The notes under the pieces: model-generated
Told to the model about the DNA's origin: nothing
The model's input: only the letters and a program-made list of their open reading frames with translations
The model's database searches: none
Position numbers and translations under genes: made by a program
NCBI GenBank assembly: GCA_036510875.1
Contig: DATCDE010000141.1
Span: 1-41,035 of the forward strand
Reading direction: 5' to 3'
Length of the DNA: 41,035 nucleotides
DNA from: Actinomycetes bacterium
Lineage (GTDB): Bacteria > Actinomycetota > Actinomycetes > Prado026
Shown here: positions 27,201 through 36,280 of the stretch, in pieces
Layout: the number at the start of each line of letters is the position of its first letter
How positions within the stretch are numbered: position 1 is the first letter of the stretch

Positions 27201-27785
27201 CTAGAGCAGGTCAAGAACGGCCAGCACCGCCGCCCGGATCTCCGCGGCGGCCTGCTGGTACGCCGCCGGCGGACCGCCGTACGGGTCCTCCACGTCGTCG
27301 TCGAAGTGCCCGGTGCCGGCCACCAGCCCCCGGCGGTCCTCGGCCAGCTCGACCAGGACCTCGAACCTCTCGGCCAGACCGGCGGGCGGCAGCGACCGGG
27401 GGTCCAGCCCGCTGGCCAGCCGGGCCAGCTCCTTGAGCGTGAAGGTGCGCCGCAGGGCACGCGGCTGCAGCTGCAGGACCTGCCGGCGGTGGTCGGCCGT
27501 CGCCACGAGCACCAGGTCGGCGGCGTTGACGAGCGGCTCGCGCAGCCAGGTCGCCCGGAAGCCGTCCACCGGGTAGTCCAGCCCGGCCAGCACGGCCGCC
27601 GCGGGGGCGTGCATCGGCTGGCCCGCGTGCCCGCCGTAGGTGCCCGCGCTGGTCACCTCGACCGCTGCCCCCGCCGAGCCGAAGTGGCGGTCCAGCTCGG
27701 CCCGCATGATCTGCTGAGCCATCGGCGAGCGACAGATGTTGCCGGTGCATACGTGCAGGACACGGAAGACCGACCCGTCGGTCAC
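27201..27785 (-). CDS. Low-molecular-weight protein tyrosine phosphatase family
   Basis: The 194-residue cytosolic phosphatase has the P-loop signature C-x5-R in VCTGNICRSPMA (C13, R19) and the general acid in EDPYGGPPAAYQQA (D167). The ribose-like serine in TSAGTYGG is also a family mark. It is somewhat longer than classic LMW-PTPs (about 160) owing to an insert around 120-145. Homologues near tsaC act on tyrosine kinases or glycan assembly proteins, and the neighbouring wecA would fit a role in envelope glycan control; that is inference only. GTG 27785 overlaps the tsaC stop (GTGA), so the genes are coupled. Confidence 0.88.
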   Translation of the reverse strand: MTDGSVFRVLHVCTGNICRSPMAQQIMRAELDRHFGSAGAAVEVTSAGTYGGHAGQPMHAPAAAVLAGLDYPVDGFRATWLREPLVNAADLVLVATADHRRQVLQLQPRALRRTFTLKELARLASGLDPRSLPPAGLAERFEVLVELAEDRRGLVAGTGHFDDDVEDPYGGPPAAYQQAAAEIRAAVLAVLDLL

Positions 27786-28429
27786 GGCGCCACCTGCAGG
27801 TCGGGGACGACGGTGCGTAGCGTCTCCAGGTCGATCGCCCCGGACCGGAGCAGCAGTGGGACCGGACCGGTGAGGTCAACGATCGACGACGGCACCGGGT
27901 CACCGGCGGGGCCCCCGTCGAGGTACACGCGCACTGAGTCGCCGAGCTGGTCGACCGCCTCGTCGCAGGTGGTGGCTGGCAGCTCGCCGCTGCGGTTCGC
28001 GCTGCTCACGGCCATCGGTCCGACCATGACCAGCAGCTCGATGGCCACCGGGTGCAGCGGCATGCGCAGCGCCACCGTGCCGTCGGTGTCGCCGAGGTCC
28101 CAGGCAAGGGAGGGCTGCTGGTTCACCACGATGGTCAGCGCGCCCGGCCAGAACGCCTCGACCAGCCGCCGCCCGGCGTCGGTGATGTCCGTGGCCAGGC
28201 CCTCGACGGTCCGGGGGGAACCGACGAGCACGGGCACCGGCATGTCCCGCCCGCGACCCTTCGCGGCCAGCAGCGCGGCCACGCCGCCGGGCGAGAACGC
28301 GTCCGCGCCGATGCCGTAGACGGTGTCGGTGGGCAGCACCACCAGCTCACCGCGGCGGGCCGCCTGCGCCGCTTGTTCCAGGCCGCGGACCCGCTCGGCG
28401 GGGTCGTCACAATCGAACCGGCTGGTCAC
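27782..28429 (-). CDS. tsaC: L-threonylcarbamoyladenylate synthase (TsaC/YrdC/Sua5 domain)
   Basis: The 215-residue enzyme makes threonylcarbamoyl-AMP from threonine, bicarbonate and ATP, the first step of t6A37 tRNA modification. The core has LVVLPTDTVYGIGADAFS, KGRGRDMPVPVLVGS, FWPGALTIVV and MAVSSANRSGELPATT. It lacks the extra C-terminal Sua5 domain (full Sua5 is about 340 residues), so TsaC is the better name. GTG 28429 overlaps the prmC stop. Order prmC-tsaC is the same as in M. tuberculosis (Rv1300-Rv1301). Confidence 0.93.
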   Translation of the reverse strand: MTSRFDCDDPAERVRGLEQAAQAARRGELVVLPTDTVYGIGADAFSPGGVAALLAAKGRGRDMPVPVLVGSPRTVEGLATDITDAGRRLVEAFWPGALTIVVNQQPSLAWDLGDTDGTVALRMPLHPVAIELLVMVGPMAVSSANRSGELPATTCDEAVDQLGDSVRVYLDGGPAGDPVPSSIVDLTGPVPLLLRSGAIDLETLRTVVPDLQVAP

Positions 28430-29286
28430 GCGGTCTTCACCTGTTCCATCCTCCTCGCGGTGCAGAACCGGTCACGACCGGCCAGGTCGTGATGGTCCAT
28501 GACGTCGGCCCATCCTCCCCCGGCCGCGACCAGAGCCGGCACGGACTCGCCCTGCGCGTCCGCGTGCTCCACGACCAGCCAGCCGCCGTCGCGCAGCAGC
28601 CGGCCGGCCGCGGCGGCGATGCCGCGCATCAGGTCCAGCCCGTCCGGTCCCCCGCCCCACAGCGCCTCGGCCGGGTCGTGCTCGAGCACCTCCGGGTCGC
28701 GCACCAACCCGTCGTCGGGGATGTACGGCGGGTTGGAGACAACGACGTCGACGGAGCCGTCCAGCTCGAGCAGCGCGACCACGGCGTCGCCCTCGTGCAG
28801 GACGACCGAGCTGCCGGCCAGGTTCCGGCCGGCCCAGACCAGCGCCGCCGGGGCGAGCTCCACCGCGTGCACGACGGCCTCGGGCACCTCGCTGGCCACC
28901 GAGAGGGCGATGGCCCCTGACCCGGTGCACAGGTCGACGACGAGTGGACGGCGGCCGGTCGAGGCGACCTCGCGGGCCCGGTCGATCGCCCAGCCGGCGA
29001 CCACCTCGGTCTCGGGACGGGGTACGAAGACCCCCGGGCCCACCGCCAGCTCGACGTGCCGGAACGCGGCCCAGCCGAGGATGTGCTGCAGCGGCTCGCG
29101 CCGAACCCGCCGGGCGACCAGCCGCTGGTAGGCCTCGGCGTCGATCTCGCCGTGCTGGAGCAGCCCCACCCGGGACACCCCGAGCACGTGGGCCGCGAGC
29201 TGCTCAGCGTCGTGGCGCGGTGAGGGAACGCCCGCGGCGGCCAGCCGCCGGTCGGCCTCGGCGATCGCCGCGCGCAGTCCGGTCAC
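28426..29286 (-). CDS. prmC: Peptide chain release factor N5-glutamine methyltransferase PrmC
   Basis: The 286-residue SAM-dependent enzyme methylates the GGQ glutamine of release factors. The helical N-terminal domain contains [13 protein letters not shown] and [12 protein letters not shown], then the SAM motif [16 protein letters not shown] (116-131) and the catalytic NPPY (185-188, in [11 protein letters not shown]). It directly follows its substrate gene prfA; GTG 29286 overlaps the prfA stop (GTGA). The stop overlaps tsaC in the same way, forming a four-gene coupled string. Confidence 0.96.
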   Translation of the reverse strand: MTGLRAAIAEADRRLAAAGVPSPRHDAEQLAAHVLGVSRVGLLQHGEIDAEAYQRLVARRVRREPLQHILGWAAFRHVELAVGPGVFVPRPETEVVAGWAIDRAREVASTGRRPLVVDLCTGSGAIALSVASEVPEAVVHAVELAPAALVWAGRNLAGSSVVLHEGDAVVALLELDGSVDVVVSNPPYIPDDGLVRDPEVLEHDPAEALWGGGPDGLDLMRGIAAAAGRLLRDGGWLVVEHADAQGESVPALVAAGGGWADVMDHHDLAGRDRFCTARRMEQVKTA

Positions 29287-30353
29287 GCCTGGCCGGACAG
29301 CTTCGCGGCCAGGTCGGCGTCCACCGCCGACTGGATCACCGGATCAAGGTCGCCGTCCAGGAGCTGGTCGAGGTTGTGGGCCTTGAACCCGGTCCGGTGG
29401 TCGGCGATCCGGTTCTCCGGGTAGTTGTACGTGCGGATCCGCTCCGAACGGTCCACGGTGCGCACCTGGCTGCGGCGCACGTCCGAGGCCTCCTGGCTGG
29501 CCTGCTCGAGCGCGTGGGCGAGCAGCCGGGCCCGCAGGATGCGCAGCGCCTGCTCCTTGTTCTGCAGCTGGGACTTCTCGTTCTGGCAGGAGACCACGAT
29601 GCCCGTGGGCAGGTGGGTGATCCGGACGGCTGAGTCGGTGGTGTTCACGCTCTGCCCGCCCGGCCCGGAGGAGCGGTACACGTCGATGCGCAGGTCGTTC
29701 GCGTTGACCTCGACGTCCACCTCCTCGGCCTCGGGCAGCACGAGCACGCCGGCCGCGGACGTGTGGATGCGGCCCTGCGACTCGGTGACCGGGACCCGCT
29801 GCACCCGGTGCACGCCGCCCTCGTACTGCAGCCGGGCGAACGGTGCCTCCCCCGGTCCTGGGGTGCCCTTGGCCTTCACGGCGACCGCGACGTCGCGGTA
29901 GCCGCCCAGGTCGGACTCCTGCGCGTCCAGGACCTCGGTGCTCCAGCCGCGCCGCTCCGCGTAGCGCAGGTACATCCGCAGCAGGTCACCGACGAACAGC
30001 GCGGACTCGTCGCCGCCCTCCCCCGCCTTGATCTCGAGGATCACGTCGCGGTCCTCGGCCGGGTCGCGCGGCACCAGGAGCACGGTGAGCTCCTCGGCCA
30101 GCTCGTGCAGGCGGGCGGCCAACATCTCGGCCTCCGCGGCGAACGCCGGGTCCTCGCTGGCCAGCTCGCGGGCGGCGCTCAGGTCGCCGCCGGTGCGCAC
30201 CCAGTCACGGTAGGCGGCGACCACCGGACCCAGCTGTGCGTACCGGCGGCCGAGCCGCCGGGCGACGGCCTGGTCGGTGTGGACGGCGGGGTCGGCCAGC
30301 TGGCGCTCGAGGTCGTAGTGCTCAGCGACCAGCTCGGCCACGTGCTCGAACAC
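29283..30353 (-). CDS. prfA: Peptide chain release factor 1
   Basis: The 356-residue RF1 recognises UAG and UAA. It has the codon-reading tripeptide PVT (188-190, in [18 protein letters not shown]) and the peptidyl-hydrolysis loop [17 protein letters not shown] with GGQ at 232-234. GTG 30353 is chosen because GGAGG lies four bases upstream and the chain then has the normal RF1 length; an ORF running to 30572 passes through a strong hairpin and the rpmE coding region and is not used. Confidence 0.96.
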   Translation of the reverse strand: MFEHVAELVAEHYDLERQLADPAVHTDQAVARRLGRRYAQLGPVVAAYRDWVRTGGDLSAARELASEDPAFAAEAEMLAARLHELAEELTVLLVPRDPAEDRDVILEIKAGEGGDESALFVGDLLRMYLRYAERRGWSTEVLDAQESDLGGYRDVAVAVKAKGTPGPGEAPFARLQYEGGVHRVQRVPVTESQGRIHTSAAGVLVLPEAEEVDVEVNANDLRIDVYRSSGPGGQSVNTTDSAVRITHLPTGIVVSCQNEKSQLQNKEQALRILRARLLAHALEQASQEASDVRRSQVRTVDRSERIRTYNYPENRIADHRTGFKAHNLDQLLDGDLDPVIQSAVDADLAAKLSGQA

Positions 30354-30394
30354 GGTTCCTCCGGAGGGTGCGGCTGGCGCGGGCTGGAACGACA

Positions 30395-30435
30395 CGACGG
30401 CGCCGTCCCGGACAGATTCCGGGACGGCGCCGTCG
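30395..30435. terminator. 18-bp perfect hairpin between rpmE and prfA
   Basis: The arm at 30395-30412 is the exact reverse complement of 30418-30435, with a five-base CAGAT loop. It begins seven bases after the rpmE stop on the minus strand and lies 41 bases before the prfA start. There is no T tract. It probably ends or attenuates rpmE transcription ahead of prfA, or protects the rpmE 3' end. Confidence 0.75.
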
Positions 30436-30441
30436 AGGAGG

Positions 30442-30663
30442 CTAGGAGGCGGCGTCGGCCTTCTTGCCGAACCGCTTCTCGAACCGGGCCACCCGGCCGC
30501 CGGCGTCGAGCAGCTTCTGCTTGCCGGTGTAGAACGGGTGGCACGCGGAGCAGACGTCCGCGTGGATGACACCGTTCTTGGCGGTGCTCCGCGTGACGAA
30601 GGTGTTACCGCAGGTGCAGGTCACCGTCGTCTCGGCGTACGTGGGGTGGATCTCGGGCTTCAC
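30442..30663 (-). CDS. rpmE: Ribosomal protein L31 (zinc-binding, C+ type)
   Basis: The 73-residue protein of the large subunit has four cysteines, C16 and C18 in TCTCGNTF and C38 and C41 in [14 protein letters not shown]. This is the zinc-holding form, which in actinobacteria is replaced by a cysteine-free paralogue under zinc shortage. The C-terminus is basic ([17 protein letters not shown]). GTG 30663 is chosen because GAGGAG lies six bases upstream. The 130-bp gap to rho holds no clear Zur palindrome. Confidence 0.96.
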   Translation of the reverse strand: MKPEIHPTYAETTVTCTCGNTFVTRSTAKNGVIHADVCSACHPFYTGKQKLLDAGGRVARFEKRFGKKADAAS

Positions 30664-30793
30664 GGGTTTCTCCTCATCGTCTGGATCCGGGTCGTGCCGG
30701 CGCTGCCGCGAGCACGTGAACCGGACCGGTTGACCAGTGTGCCAGCACCGGTCGCCTCCCCCCCAACACGGGTGCAGGCGCCGGTGTTCCCGC

Positions 30794-32635
30794 TCAGTCC
30801 TTCGAGCTCCCGTTGCCGGCCTGGTGCGTGGTCTTCTGCACCTGCAGCAGGAACTCGTAGTTGCTGGACGTCTCACGCAGCTTGTTGAGCAGCAGCTCGA
30901 TCGCCTGCTGGGAGTCCAGTGCGTGCAGCACCCGGCGCAGCCCCCAGGTGATCTTGAGCTCCTCAGGGGCGAGCAGCAGCTCCTCCTTGCGGGTGCCGGA
31001 GGAGTCGACGTCCACCGCCGGGAAGATCCGCTTGTCCGCGAGTCGCCGGTCGAGCTTGAGCTCCATGTTCCCGGTGCCCTTGAACTCCTCGAAGATGACC
31101 TCGTCCATCTTCGAGCCGGTCTCGACCAGAGCGGTGGCCAGGACGGTCAGCGACCCGCCGTGCTCGATGTTGCGCGCGGCACCGAAGAAGCGCTTGGGCG
31201 GGTACAGCGCGCTGGAGTCGACGCCGCCGGAGAGGATCCGGCCGGACGCCGGAGCAGCCAGGTTGTAGGCCCGGCCGAGCCGGGTCATCGAGTCGAGCAG
31301 GACCACGACGTCGTGCCCCAACTCGACCAGCCGCTTGGCCCGCTCGATGGCGAGCTCCGCGACGGTCGTGTGGTCCTCGGCCGGACGGTCGAAGGTCGAG
31401 GCGATGACCTCGCCCTTGACCGTGCGCTGCATGTCGGTGACCTCTTCGGGGCGCTCGTCGACGAGCACGACCATGAGGTGCACCTCGGGGTTGTTCTTGG
31501 TGATCGCGTTCGCGATCGACTGCAGCACCATCGTCTTGCCGGCCTTGGGCGGCGAGACGATCAGGCCACGCTGGCCCTTGCCGATCGGCGCGACCAGGTC
31601 GATGACCCGGGTGGTCAGGTTGCCCGGGTCGCTCTCCAGGCGCAGCCGCTCCTGCGGGTACAGCGGAGTCAGCTTGTTGAAGTCGACCCGGCTGCGGGAC
31701 TCCTCGGGGTCGGCCCCGTTGATGGTGTCCAGCCGGACCAGCGCGTTGAACTTCTCCCGGCGCTCGCCCTCCCGCTGCTGCTTGACCGCGCCGGTGACGG
31801 CGTCGCCCTTGCGCAGGTTGTACCGGCGCACCTGGGCGAGCGAGACGTACACGTCGTTGGGGCCGGGCAGGTATCCGGTGGTGCGGATGAACGCGTAGTT
31901 GTCCAGGATGTCGAGGATCCCGGCAACCGGCACGAGGACGTCGTCCTCACCGACGACCGGCTCGGCCTCGACCCCGAAGCGCTCGCGCTCGCGCGGCCGA
32001 CGGTCCCGGTTGCGGCCACGGCGCCGACGACGGCCGCGGTCGCCGTCGCTGTCCTCGTCGTAGCGGTTCTGCTGGGCGGGTGCGCCACTCTGCTGGGCGG
32101 GTGCGCCACTCTGCGGCTGGCGGTCCCCCTGCGGCTGGCGGTCGCCCTGCTGGGACGACGTGCGCTCGGTCCGGCGCTCGCCGCGCGGCGCGCGCTCGCG
32201 GCCCTGGGGCGCCGCCTCGGCGGCCGGTGCCGCGGGCGCGCTCGCGGGCGCGCTCGCGGGTGCCTCGGACGGCGTCTCGGGGGCAGCCGCACTCGGAGCG
32301 GCTACCTCGGTGCGCTCCTCGGGCTGCGTCCGCGGAGCAGTCCGCGCTGCCGGGGCCGCGGCCGCCGGCGTGGTGGGCGCGGAGCCGCCGGACTGGGCCG
32401 CGGTGATCGCCTCGATCAGCTGCCCCTTGCGCATCCGGCCGGTGCCACTGATGCCGAGCGAGGAGGCCAGCTCCTGCAGCTCGGACAGCACCATGCCGGA
32501 CATCCCGGCCGGGCGGCGGCGAGCCTTGGTGGTGCCGTTGGCGGTTGCGTCCGATGCGGACGCGGGGTGCGACTCGGTGCCGTTGGCCTGGTCGGCCGGA
32601 CGGGCGTCGACGTCGCTGGTGATGGTGTCGCTCAC
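30794..32635 (-). CDS. rho: Transcription termination factor Rho with long low-complexity N-terminal insertion
   Basis: The 613-residue RNA-dependent hexameric helicase terminates transcription. Its N-terminal helical Rho_N region ([31 protein letters not shown]) is followed by about 120 residues of Ala/Pro, then Gln/Gly/Arg-rich sequence. The RNA-binding cold-shock-like domain ([32 protein letters not shown]) comes next, then the motor domain with Walker [12 protein letters not shown] (about 365) and [12 protein letters not shown]. coli Rho is 419 residues; the insert accounts for the difference and is typical of actinobacteria, where it adds RNA contacts. The insert contains DNA tandem repeats. 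GTG 32635 follows AAAGGA by nine bases. Confidence 0.96.
   Translation of the reverse strand: MSDTITSDVDARPADQANGTESHPASASDATANGTTKARRRPAGMSGMVLSELQELASSLGISGTGRMRKGQLIEAITAAQSGGSAPTTPAAAAPAARTAPRTQPEERTEVAAPSAAAPETPSEAPASAPASAPAAPAAEAAPQGRERAPRGERRTERTSSQQGDRQPQGDRQPQSGAPAQQSGAPAQQNRYDEDSDGDRGRRRRRGRNRDRRPRERERFGVEAEPVVGEDDVLVPVAGILDILDNYAFIRTTGYLPGPNDVYVSLAQVRRYNLRKGDAVTGAVKQQREGERREKFNALVRLDTINGADPEESRSRVDFNKLTPLYPQERLRLESDPGNLTTRVIDLVAPIGKGQRGLIVSPPKAGKTMVLQSIANAITKNNPEVHLMVVLVDERPEEVTDMQRTVKGEVIASTFDRPAEDHTTVAELAIERAKRLVELGHDVVVLLDSMTRLGRAYNLAAPASGRILSGGVDSSALYPPKRFFGAARNIEHGGSLTVLATALVETGSKMDEVIFEEFKGTGNMELKLDRRLADKRIFPAVDVDSSGTRKEELLLAPEELKITWGLRRVLHALDSQQAIELLLNKLRETSSNYEFLLQVQKTTHQAGNGSSKD
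32069..32146. repeat. Tandem repeats inside the rho N-terminal insert
   Basis: Two identical 21-bp units at 32069-32089 and 32090-32110 (encoding SGAPAQQ twice) are followed by two near-identical 18-bp units at 32111-32128 and 32129-32146 (encoding GDRQPQ twice). All keep the frame. Such arrays can change copy number by slippage. Confidence 0.85.
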
Positions 32636-32836
32636 GTGTGCATGTCCTTTGCGGAGCGGAATGGGATGGTGCGGTGGAGCTTCTTGGAGGCCGTGCCGAC
32701 GCCGGGCTACGCCGGATCGACGTGCGGGCTCCGCGAGGAGAAGACCATTCGGATCGTCCGCGCTCGTGCGGGGCGTCGACCAAGGCGGAGATGAATGGCG
32801 TCGAGCACCGGCCGTGGGGCTTCTGGTGCATCAAGA
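32636..32836 (-). other. Long rho 5' leader, about 195-200 nt
   Basis: No gene on either strand is convincing here. If transcription starts just after the TAGTGT box at 32837-32842, rho carries an unusually long leader for this window, where most leaders are absent. An ATG at 32831 five bases after the box opens a frame starting MHQKPHGRC that runs into rho in another frame, so a leader peptide is possible but unproven. Rho commonly controls its own leader. Confidence 0.4.
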
Positions 32837-32842
32837 ACACTA
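32837..32842 (-). promoter_or_regulatory. Candidate extended -10 (TGT-TAGTGT) for rho
   Basis: The minus strand reads TGTTAGTGT within an A/T-richer pocket unusual for this region. It lies just downstream of the thrB terminator-like hairpin. Confidence 0.4.
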
Positions 32843-32865
32843 ACACCATCGGCGGACAGATACTT

Positions 32866-32889
32866 CCCGGACCCCCCGGCGTGTCCGGG
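32866..32889. terminator. Hairpin after thrB
   Basis: CCCGGAC at 32866-32872 pairs with GTCCGGG at 32883-32889, seven bases after the thrB stop. The 7-bp G/C stem without a T tract is likely the end of the hom-thrC-thrB transcript. Confidence 0.5.
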
Positions 32890-32896
32890 TCGTGAC

Positions 32897-33835
32897 CTAT
32901 CGGGGCACCGAACGCATCCGCAGCACCCGTGCTCCCAGCCGGTCGATTCCCAAGACGCGCACGGAGAATCCGCGCACGGACAGGCCCGCGACCCGGGCCG
33001 CGTCGGCCTGGTCGCTCAGCGCAAGCACGGTGGGACCCGCACCGGAGATCACCGCGGCGACGCCGTCGGCCCGCAGCCGCGCGACGAGGGCGGCGGAACG
33101 GGACATGGCCGCGGCCCGGTAGGGCTGGTGCAGACGGTCCTCAGTGGCGGCCAGCAGGACCTCGAGGTCGACCGGGTCCGCGGTGATCGCCGCGGTGAGC
33201 AGCGCGGCGCGTCCGGCGTCGAGGGCCGCGTCGGCGAACGGCACGGTGCTGGGCAGCAGCCGACGGGCCTTCGACGTGCGGACCTGGGTGGGCGGCACGA
33301 AGGCCACCGGGACCAGTCCCGGCCCGACGTCCAGCCGGCGGGCGTGTGCCACCGCGTCCTCCCCCGTCCAGGCCACGGTGTACGCGCCGTGCAGACACGC
33401 GGCCACGTTGTCTGGGTGACCCTCCATCCGGTTGGCCAGCTGCAGCAGCGCCTCGTCGTCCAGCGGCTCCTGACCGCCGACGACCATGGCCCTGGCCGCC
33501 ACCAGGCCGGCAACGATGGCCGCGGCGCTGGACCCCAGTCCGCGCCCGTGCGGGATCCGGTTGGTGCAGCTCAGCGTAAGGCCGTCGGGCTGGCCACCCA
33601 GTGCGGTGAGCCCGGCCCGCACGGCCTGCACGACCAGGTGCTTCTCGGTGCGCGGCACAGCCGCGGCGCCCTCACCGTCGACGTCCACCTGCAACCCGGA
33701 GTCGGTAGCCTGCACGACGACGTCGTCGTACAGCGCCAGCGCCAGCCCGCAGGCGTCAAAGCCCGGCCCGAGGTTGGCGCTGGTCGCGGGGACCCGTACC
33801 CGCACCGGTCCGCGGCGGAAGGTGACCCCGCGCAT
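32897..33835 (-). CDS. thrB: Homoserine kinase
   Basis: The 312-residue GHMP kinase phosphorylates homoserine with ATP in threonine synthesis. It has the substrate region VPATSANLGPGFDACGLAL, the phosphate loop PHGRGLGSSAAAIVAGL (95-111) and the C-terminal ISGAGPTVLALS. ATG 33835 overlaps the thrC stop (TGATG), which decides the start; a longer frame into thrC is rejected. It is the last gene of the hom-thrC-thrB set, the same order as in M. tuberculosis. Confidence 0.95.
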   Translation of the reverse strand: MRGVTFRRGPVRVRVPATSANLGPGFDACGLALALYDDVVVQATDSGLQVDVDGEGAAAVPRTEKHLVVQAVRAGLTALGGQPDGLTLSCTNRIPHGRGLGSSAAAIVAGLVAARAMVVGGQEPLDDEALLQLANRMEGHPDNVAACLHGAYTVAWTGEDAVAHARRLDVGPGLVPVAFVPPTQVRTSKARRLLPSTVPFADAALDAGRAALLTAAITADPVDLEVLLAATEDRLHQPYRAAAMSRSAALVARLRADGVAAVISGAGPTVLALSDQADAARVAGLSVRGFSVRVLGIDRLGARVLRMRSVPR

Positions 33836-34911
33836 CAACCGGCCAGGTCGAGGAGTACGGCTGCGGCAGCAGCGTCCACCGGGACCGTCTGCGGCTGCGC
33901 GCCTCCGGACAACGCCCAGTCCGGGTCCTTCAGCCCGTGCCCCGTGACGGTGCACACCACGGTCTGCCCCGGGTCGAGCAGCCCGCGCTCGTGCGCCTGG
34001 AGCAGGCCGGCCACGCCGGCTGCGGACGCCGGTTCTACGAAGACGCCCTCCCTCGCGGCCAGCAGCTTGTGGGCCGCCAGGATCTGGTCGTCGGTGACGG
34101 AGTCGATGACGCCGCCGGACTCGTCCCGGGCCACCAGGGCTTGCGCCCAGGAGGCGGGGTTGCCAATCCGGATGGCCGTGGCGATGGTCTGCGGCTGGGC
34201 CACCGGTGCGCCGAGGACGATCGGCGCCGCGCCCGCCGCCTGGAACCCCCACATCCGGGGCCGCCGGCCGGCCGGCCCGGTGGCCGCGTACTCGGTGTAG
34301 CCGCGCCAATAGGCGGTGATGTTGCCGGCGTTGCCGACCGGCAGGCAGTGGATGTCCGGGGCGTCGCCGAGCGCGTCCACGACCTCAAAGGCGGCCGTCT
34401 TCTGCCCCTCGATCCGGGCCGGGTTCACGCTGTTGACCAGCGCCACCGGGTAGGAGTCGGCGAGGTCGCGGGCCAGGGTCAGGCAGGCGTCGAAGTTGCC
34501 GTCCACCTGGAGGATCCGCGCGCCGTGCGCCACCGCCTGGGACAGCTTGCCCATCGCGATGTTGCCCTGCGGGACCAGGACCGCGCACACCACGCCGGCC
34601 CGCACGGCATAGGCCGCCGCGGACGCGCTGGTGTTGCCGGTCGAGGCGCAGATGACCGCCTGGGCCCCGTCCTCGACCGCCTTGGAGATCGCCACGGTCA
34701 TGCCGCGGTCCTTGAACGATCCGGTCGGGTTGGCCCCCTCGACCTTCAGGTGCACCGAGCAGCCGGTCAGCTGGCTCAGCGCGGCGGCCGGGACCAGCGG
34801 CGTCCCACCCTCGAGCAGGGTGATGACCGGAGTGCCCTCGTCGACCGGCAGCCGGTCGCGGTACTCCTCGATCACCCCGCGCCACAGCTGGGTCCGGGTC
34901 CCCATCGCCAT
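33835..34911 (-). CDS. thrC: Threonine synthase
   Basis: The 358-residue PLP enzyme converts O-phosphohomoserine to threonine. The Schiff-base lysine is K67 in [12 protein letters not shown], the PLP-phosphate glycine loop is [15 protein letters not shown], and the early segment [12 protein letters not shown] is typical of the family. The length is that of the short actinobacterial/archaeal-like class. ATG 34911 overlaps the hom stop (TGATG); an ATG two codons downstream is also possible. Both its junctions are coupled. Confidence 0.95.
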   Translation of the reverse strand: MAMGTRTQLWRGVIEEYRDRLPVDEGTPVITLLEGGTPLVPAAALSQLTGCSVHLKVEGANPTGSFKDRGMTVAISKAVEDGAQAVICASTGNTSASAAAYAVRAGVVCAVLVPQGNIAMGKLSQAVAHGARILQVDGNFDACLTLARDLADSYPVALVNSVNPARIEGQKTAAFEVVDALGDAPDIHCLPVGNAGNITAYWRGYTEYAATGPAGRRPRMWGFQAAGAAPIVLGAPVAQPQTIATAIRIGNPASWAQALVARDESGGVIDSVTDDQILAAHKLLAAREGVFVEPASAAGVAGLLQAHERGLLDPGQTVVCTVTGHGLKDPDWALSGGAQPQTVPVDAAAAAVLLDLAG

Positions 34912-36200
34912 CAGCCCTCCACCCGCATCACCGAAGCGACCGCCCGGACGACGTCCAGCTGCCGCAGCTCCTCGACCACGCCGGCGAGCGCGCCCTCGCT
35001 CCCCTTGTGGGTGAGCACCACCAACGAGGCGTCGTCCCCGCGCCCGTCCTGGCGCAGCGTCTCGATCGACACGTCGTGCCGCGCGAACGCCTGGGCGACC
35101 GTGGCCAGCACACCGGTCTTGTCGGCGACGTCCAGCGCGATGTAGTAGCGGGTGCGTGCCCTGTCCACGGGGCGCACCTCGAGGTCGGCGTAGGTGCTGG
35201 CCCGCGGGCCGTGGCCGCCGGAGAGCCGGTTGCGGCCGACCGCGACGATGTCCCCGAGCACCGCGCTGGCCGTGGGCGCGCCCCCGGCCCCACGGCCGTA
35301 GAACATCAGCTGCCCGGCCGCCTCGGTCTCCACGAACACGGCGTTGTAGGCCTCCCGGACACCGGCCAGTGGGTGGGTCCGCGGCACCATGGCCGGGTGC
35401 ACCCGCACGGTGACGCCGCGACCGTCCTCCGACCGCTCACAGATCGCCAGCAGCTTGACCACGTGACCCATGGCGCGGGCGGTGGCCACGTCGGAGGCAC
35501 CGACGCCGGTGATGCCCTCCCGGTGGACGGCGGCCAGCGGGACCCGGGTGTGGAACGCCAGGCCGGCCAGGATGGCCGCCTTTGCCGCAGCGTCGTAGCC
35601 CTCGACGTCGGCCGTGGGGTCGGCCTCCGCGTAGCCCAGCTGCTGCGCCTCGGCCAGCGCCTCGGCGAAGCCGGCGCCGCTCTCGTCCATGCGGGTGAGG
35701 ATGTAGTTCGTGGTGCCGTTGACGATCCCGAGCACCCGCAGGACGGTGTCGCCGGCGAGCGACTCGCGCAGCGGGCGCAGCAGCGGGATGGCGCCGGCCA
35801 CGCTGGCCTCGTAGTACAGGTCCGCGCCGGACGCGTCGGCCGCGGCGTGCAGCTCCGCACCGTGCTCGGCGAGCAGGGCCTTGTTCGCGGTGACCACCGA
35901 GGCGCCGCGGCGAAGGGCCCGGCCCAGCAGCGTCCGGGCCGGCTCGATCCCGCCCATGACCTCGACGACGACGTCGACGTCCGGCCGGTCGACCAGGCCG
36001 TCGAGGTCCTCCGTCAACAGCGCGGTGGGCAGGCCCGGCCCGCGCTCCGCGCTGGCGTTGCGGACGCCGATCCCGACCAGCTCCACCGGGGCGCCGACCC
36101 GGGCGGTCAGGTCCTCGGCCTGGGTGAGGAGCAGCCGGACCACCTCCGAGCCCACGACGCCGCAGCCCAGCAGCGCCACCCGCAGTGGCTGCCCGCCCAT
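34911..36200 (-). CDS. hom: Homoserine dehydrogenase with C-terminal ACT domain
   Basis: The 429-residue enzyme reduces aspartate semialdehyde to homoserine. The dinucleotide site is [13 protein letters not shown] (8-20, with GCGVVG at 12-17). The family signature is in [10 protein letters not shown] and [28 protein letters not shown]. The C-terminal ACT domain ([33 protein letters not shown], about 352-425) is the usual site of feedback control by threonine. ATG 36200 has GGAG six bases upstream. It is 77 bp from lysA. Confidence 0.96.
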   Translation of the reverse strand: MGGQPLRVALLGCGVVGSEVVRLLLTQAEDLTARVGAPVELVGIGVRNASAERGPGLPTALLTEDLDGLVDRPDVDVVVEVMGGIEPARTLLGRALRRGASVVTANKALLAEHGAELHAAADASGADLYYEASVAGAIPLLRPLRESLAGDTVLRVLGIVNGTTNYILTRMDESGAGFAEALAEAQQLGYAEADPTADVEGYDAAAKAAILAGLAFHTRVPLAAVHREGITGVGASDVATARAMGHVVKLLAICERSEDGRGVTVRVHPAMVPRTHPLAGVREAYNAVFVETEAAGQLMFYGRGAGGAPTASAVLGDIVAVGRNRLSGGHGPRASTYADLEVRPVDRARTRYYIALDVADKTGVLATVAQAFARHDVSIETLRQDGRGDDASLVVLTHKGSEGALAGVVEELRQLDVVRAVASVMRVEG

Positions 36201-36274
36201 CGCCTGCTCCGTTCCTCGTGGTGTGCGGCCGCGTGGTGGTGCCCGAGTGCTCGCGTCGCCGACCGCGGCTGGCC

Positions 36275-36280
36275 AGGCTA
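36275..36280 (-). promoter_or_regulatory. Candidate -10 box (TAGCCT) for hom-thrC-thrB, overlapping the lysA stop
   Basis: The TAG stop of lysA is also the first half of TAGCCT, the hexamer used elsewhere here. It would give a leader of about 68 nt before hom. No clear -35. Confidence 0.3.

Noticed and set aside
30354-30572. N-terminal extension of prfA
   Set aside because: The frame stays open only through high G+C. It crosses the 18-bp hairpin and the rpmE coding sequence, and the GTG at 30353 has a strong ribosome site.
33836-34309. N-terminal extension of thrB
   Set aside because: It overlaps thrC in another frame. The TGATG junction at 33835 defines the start.
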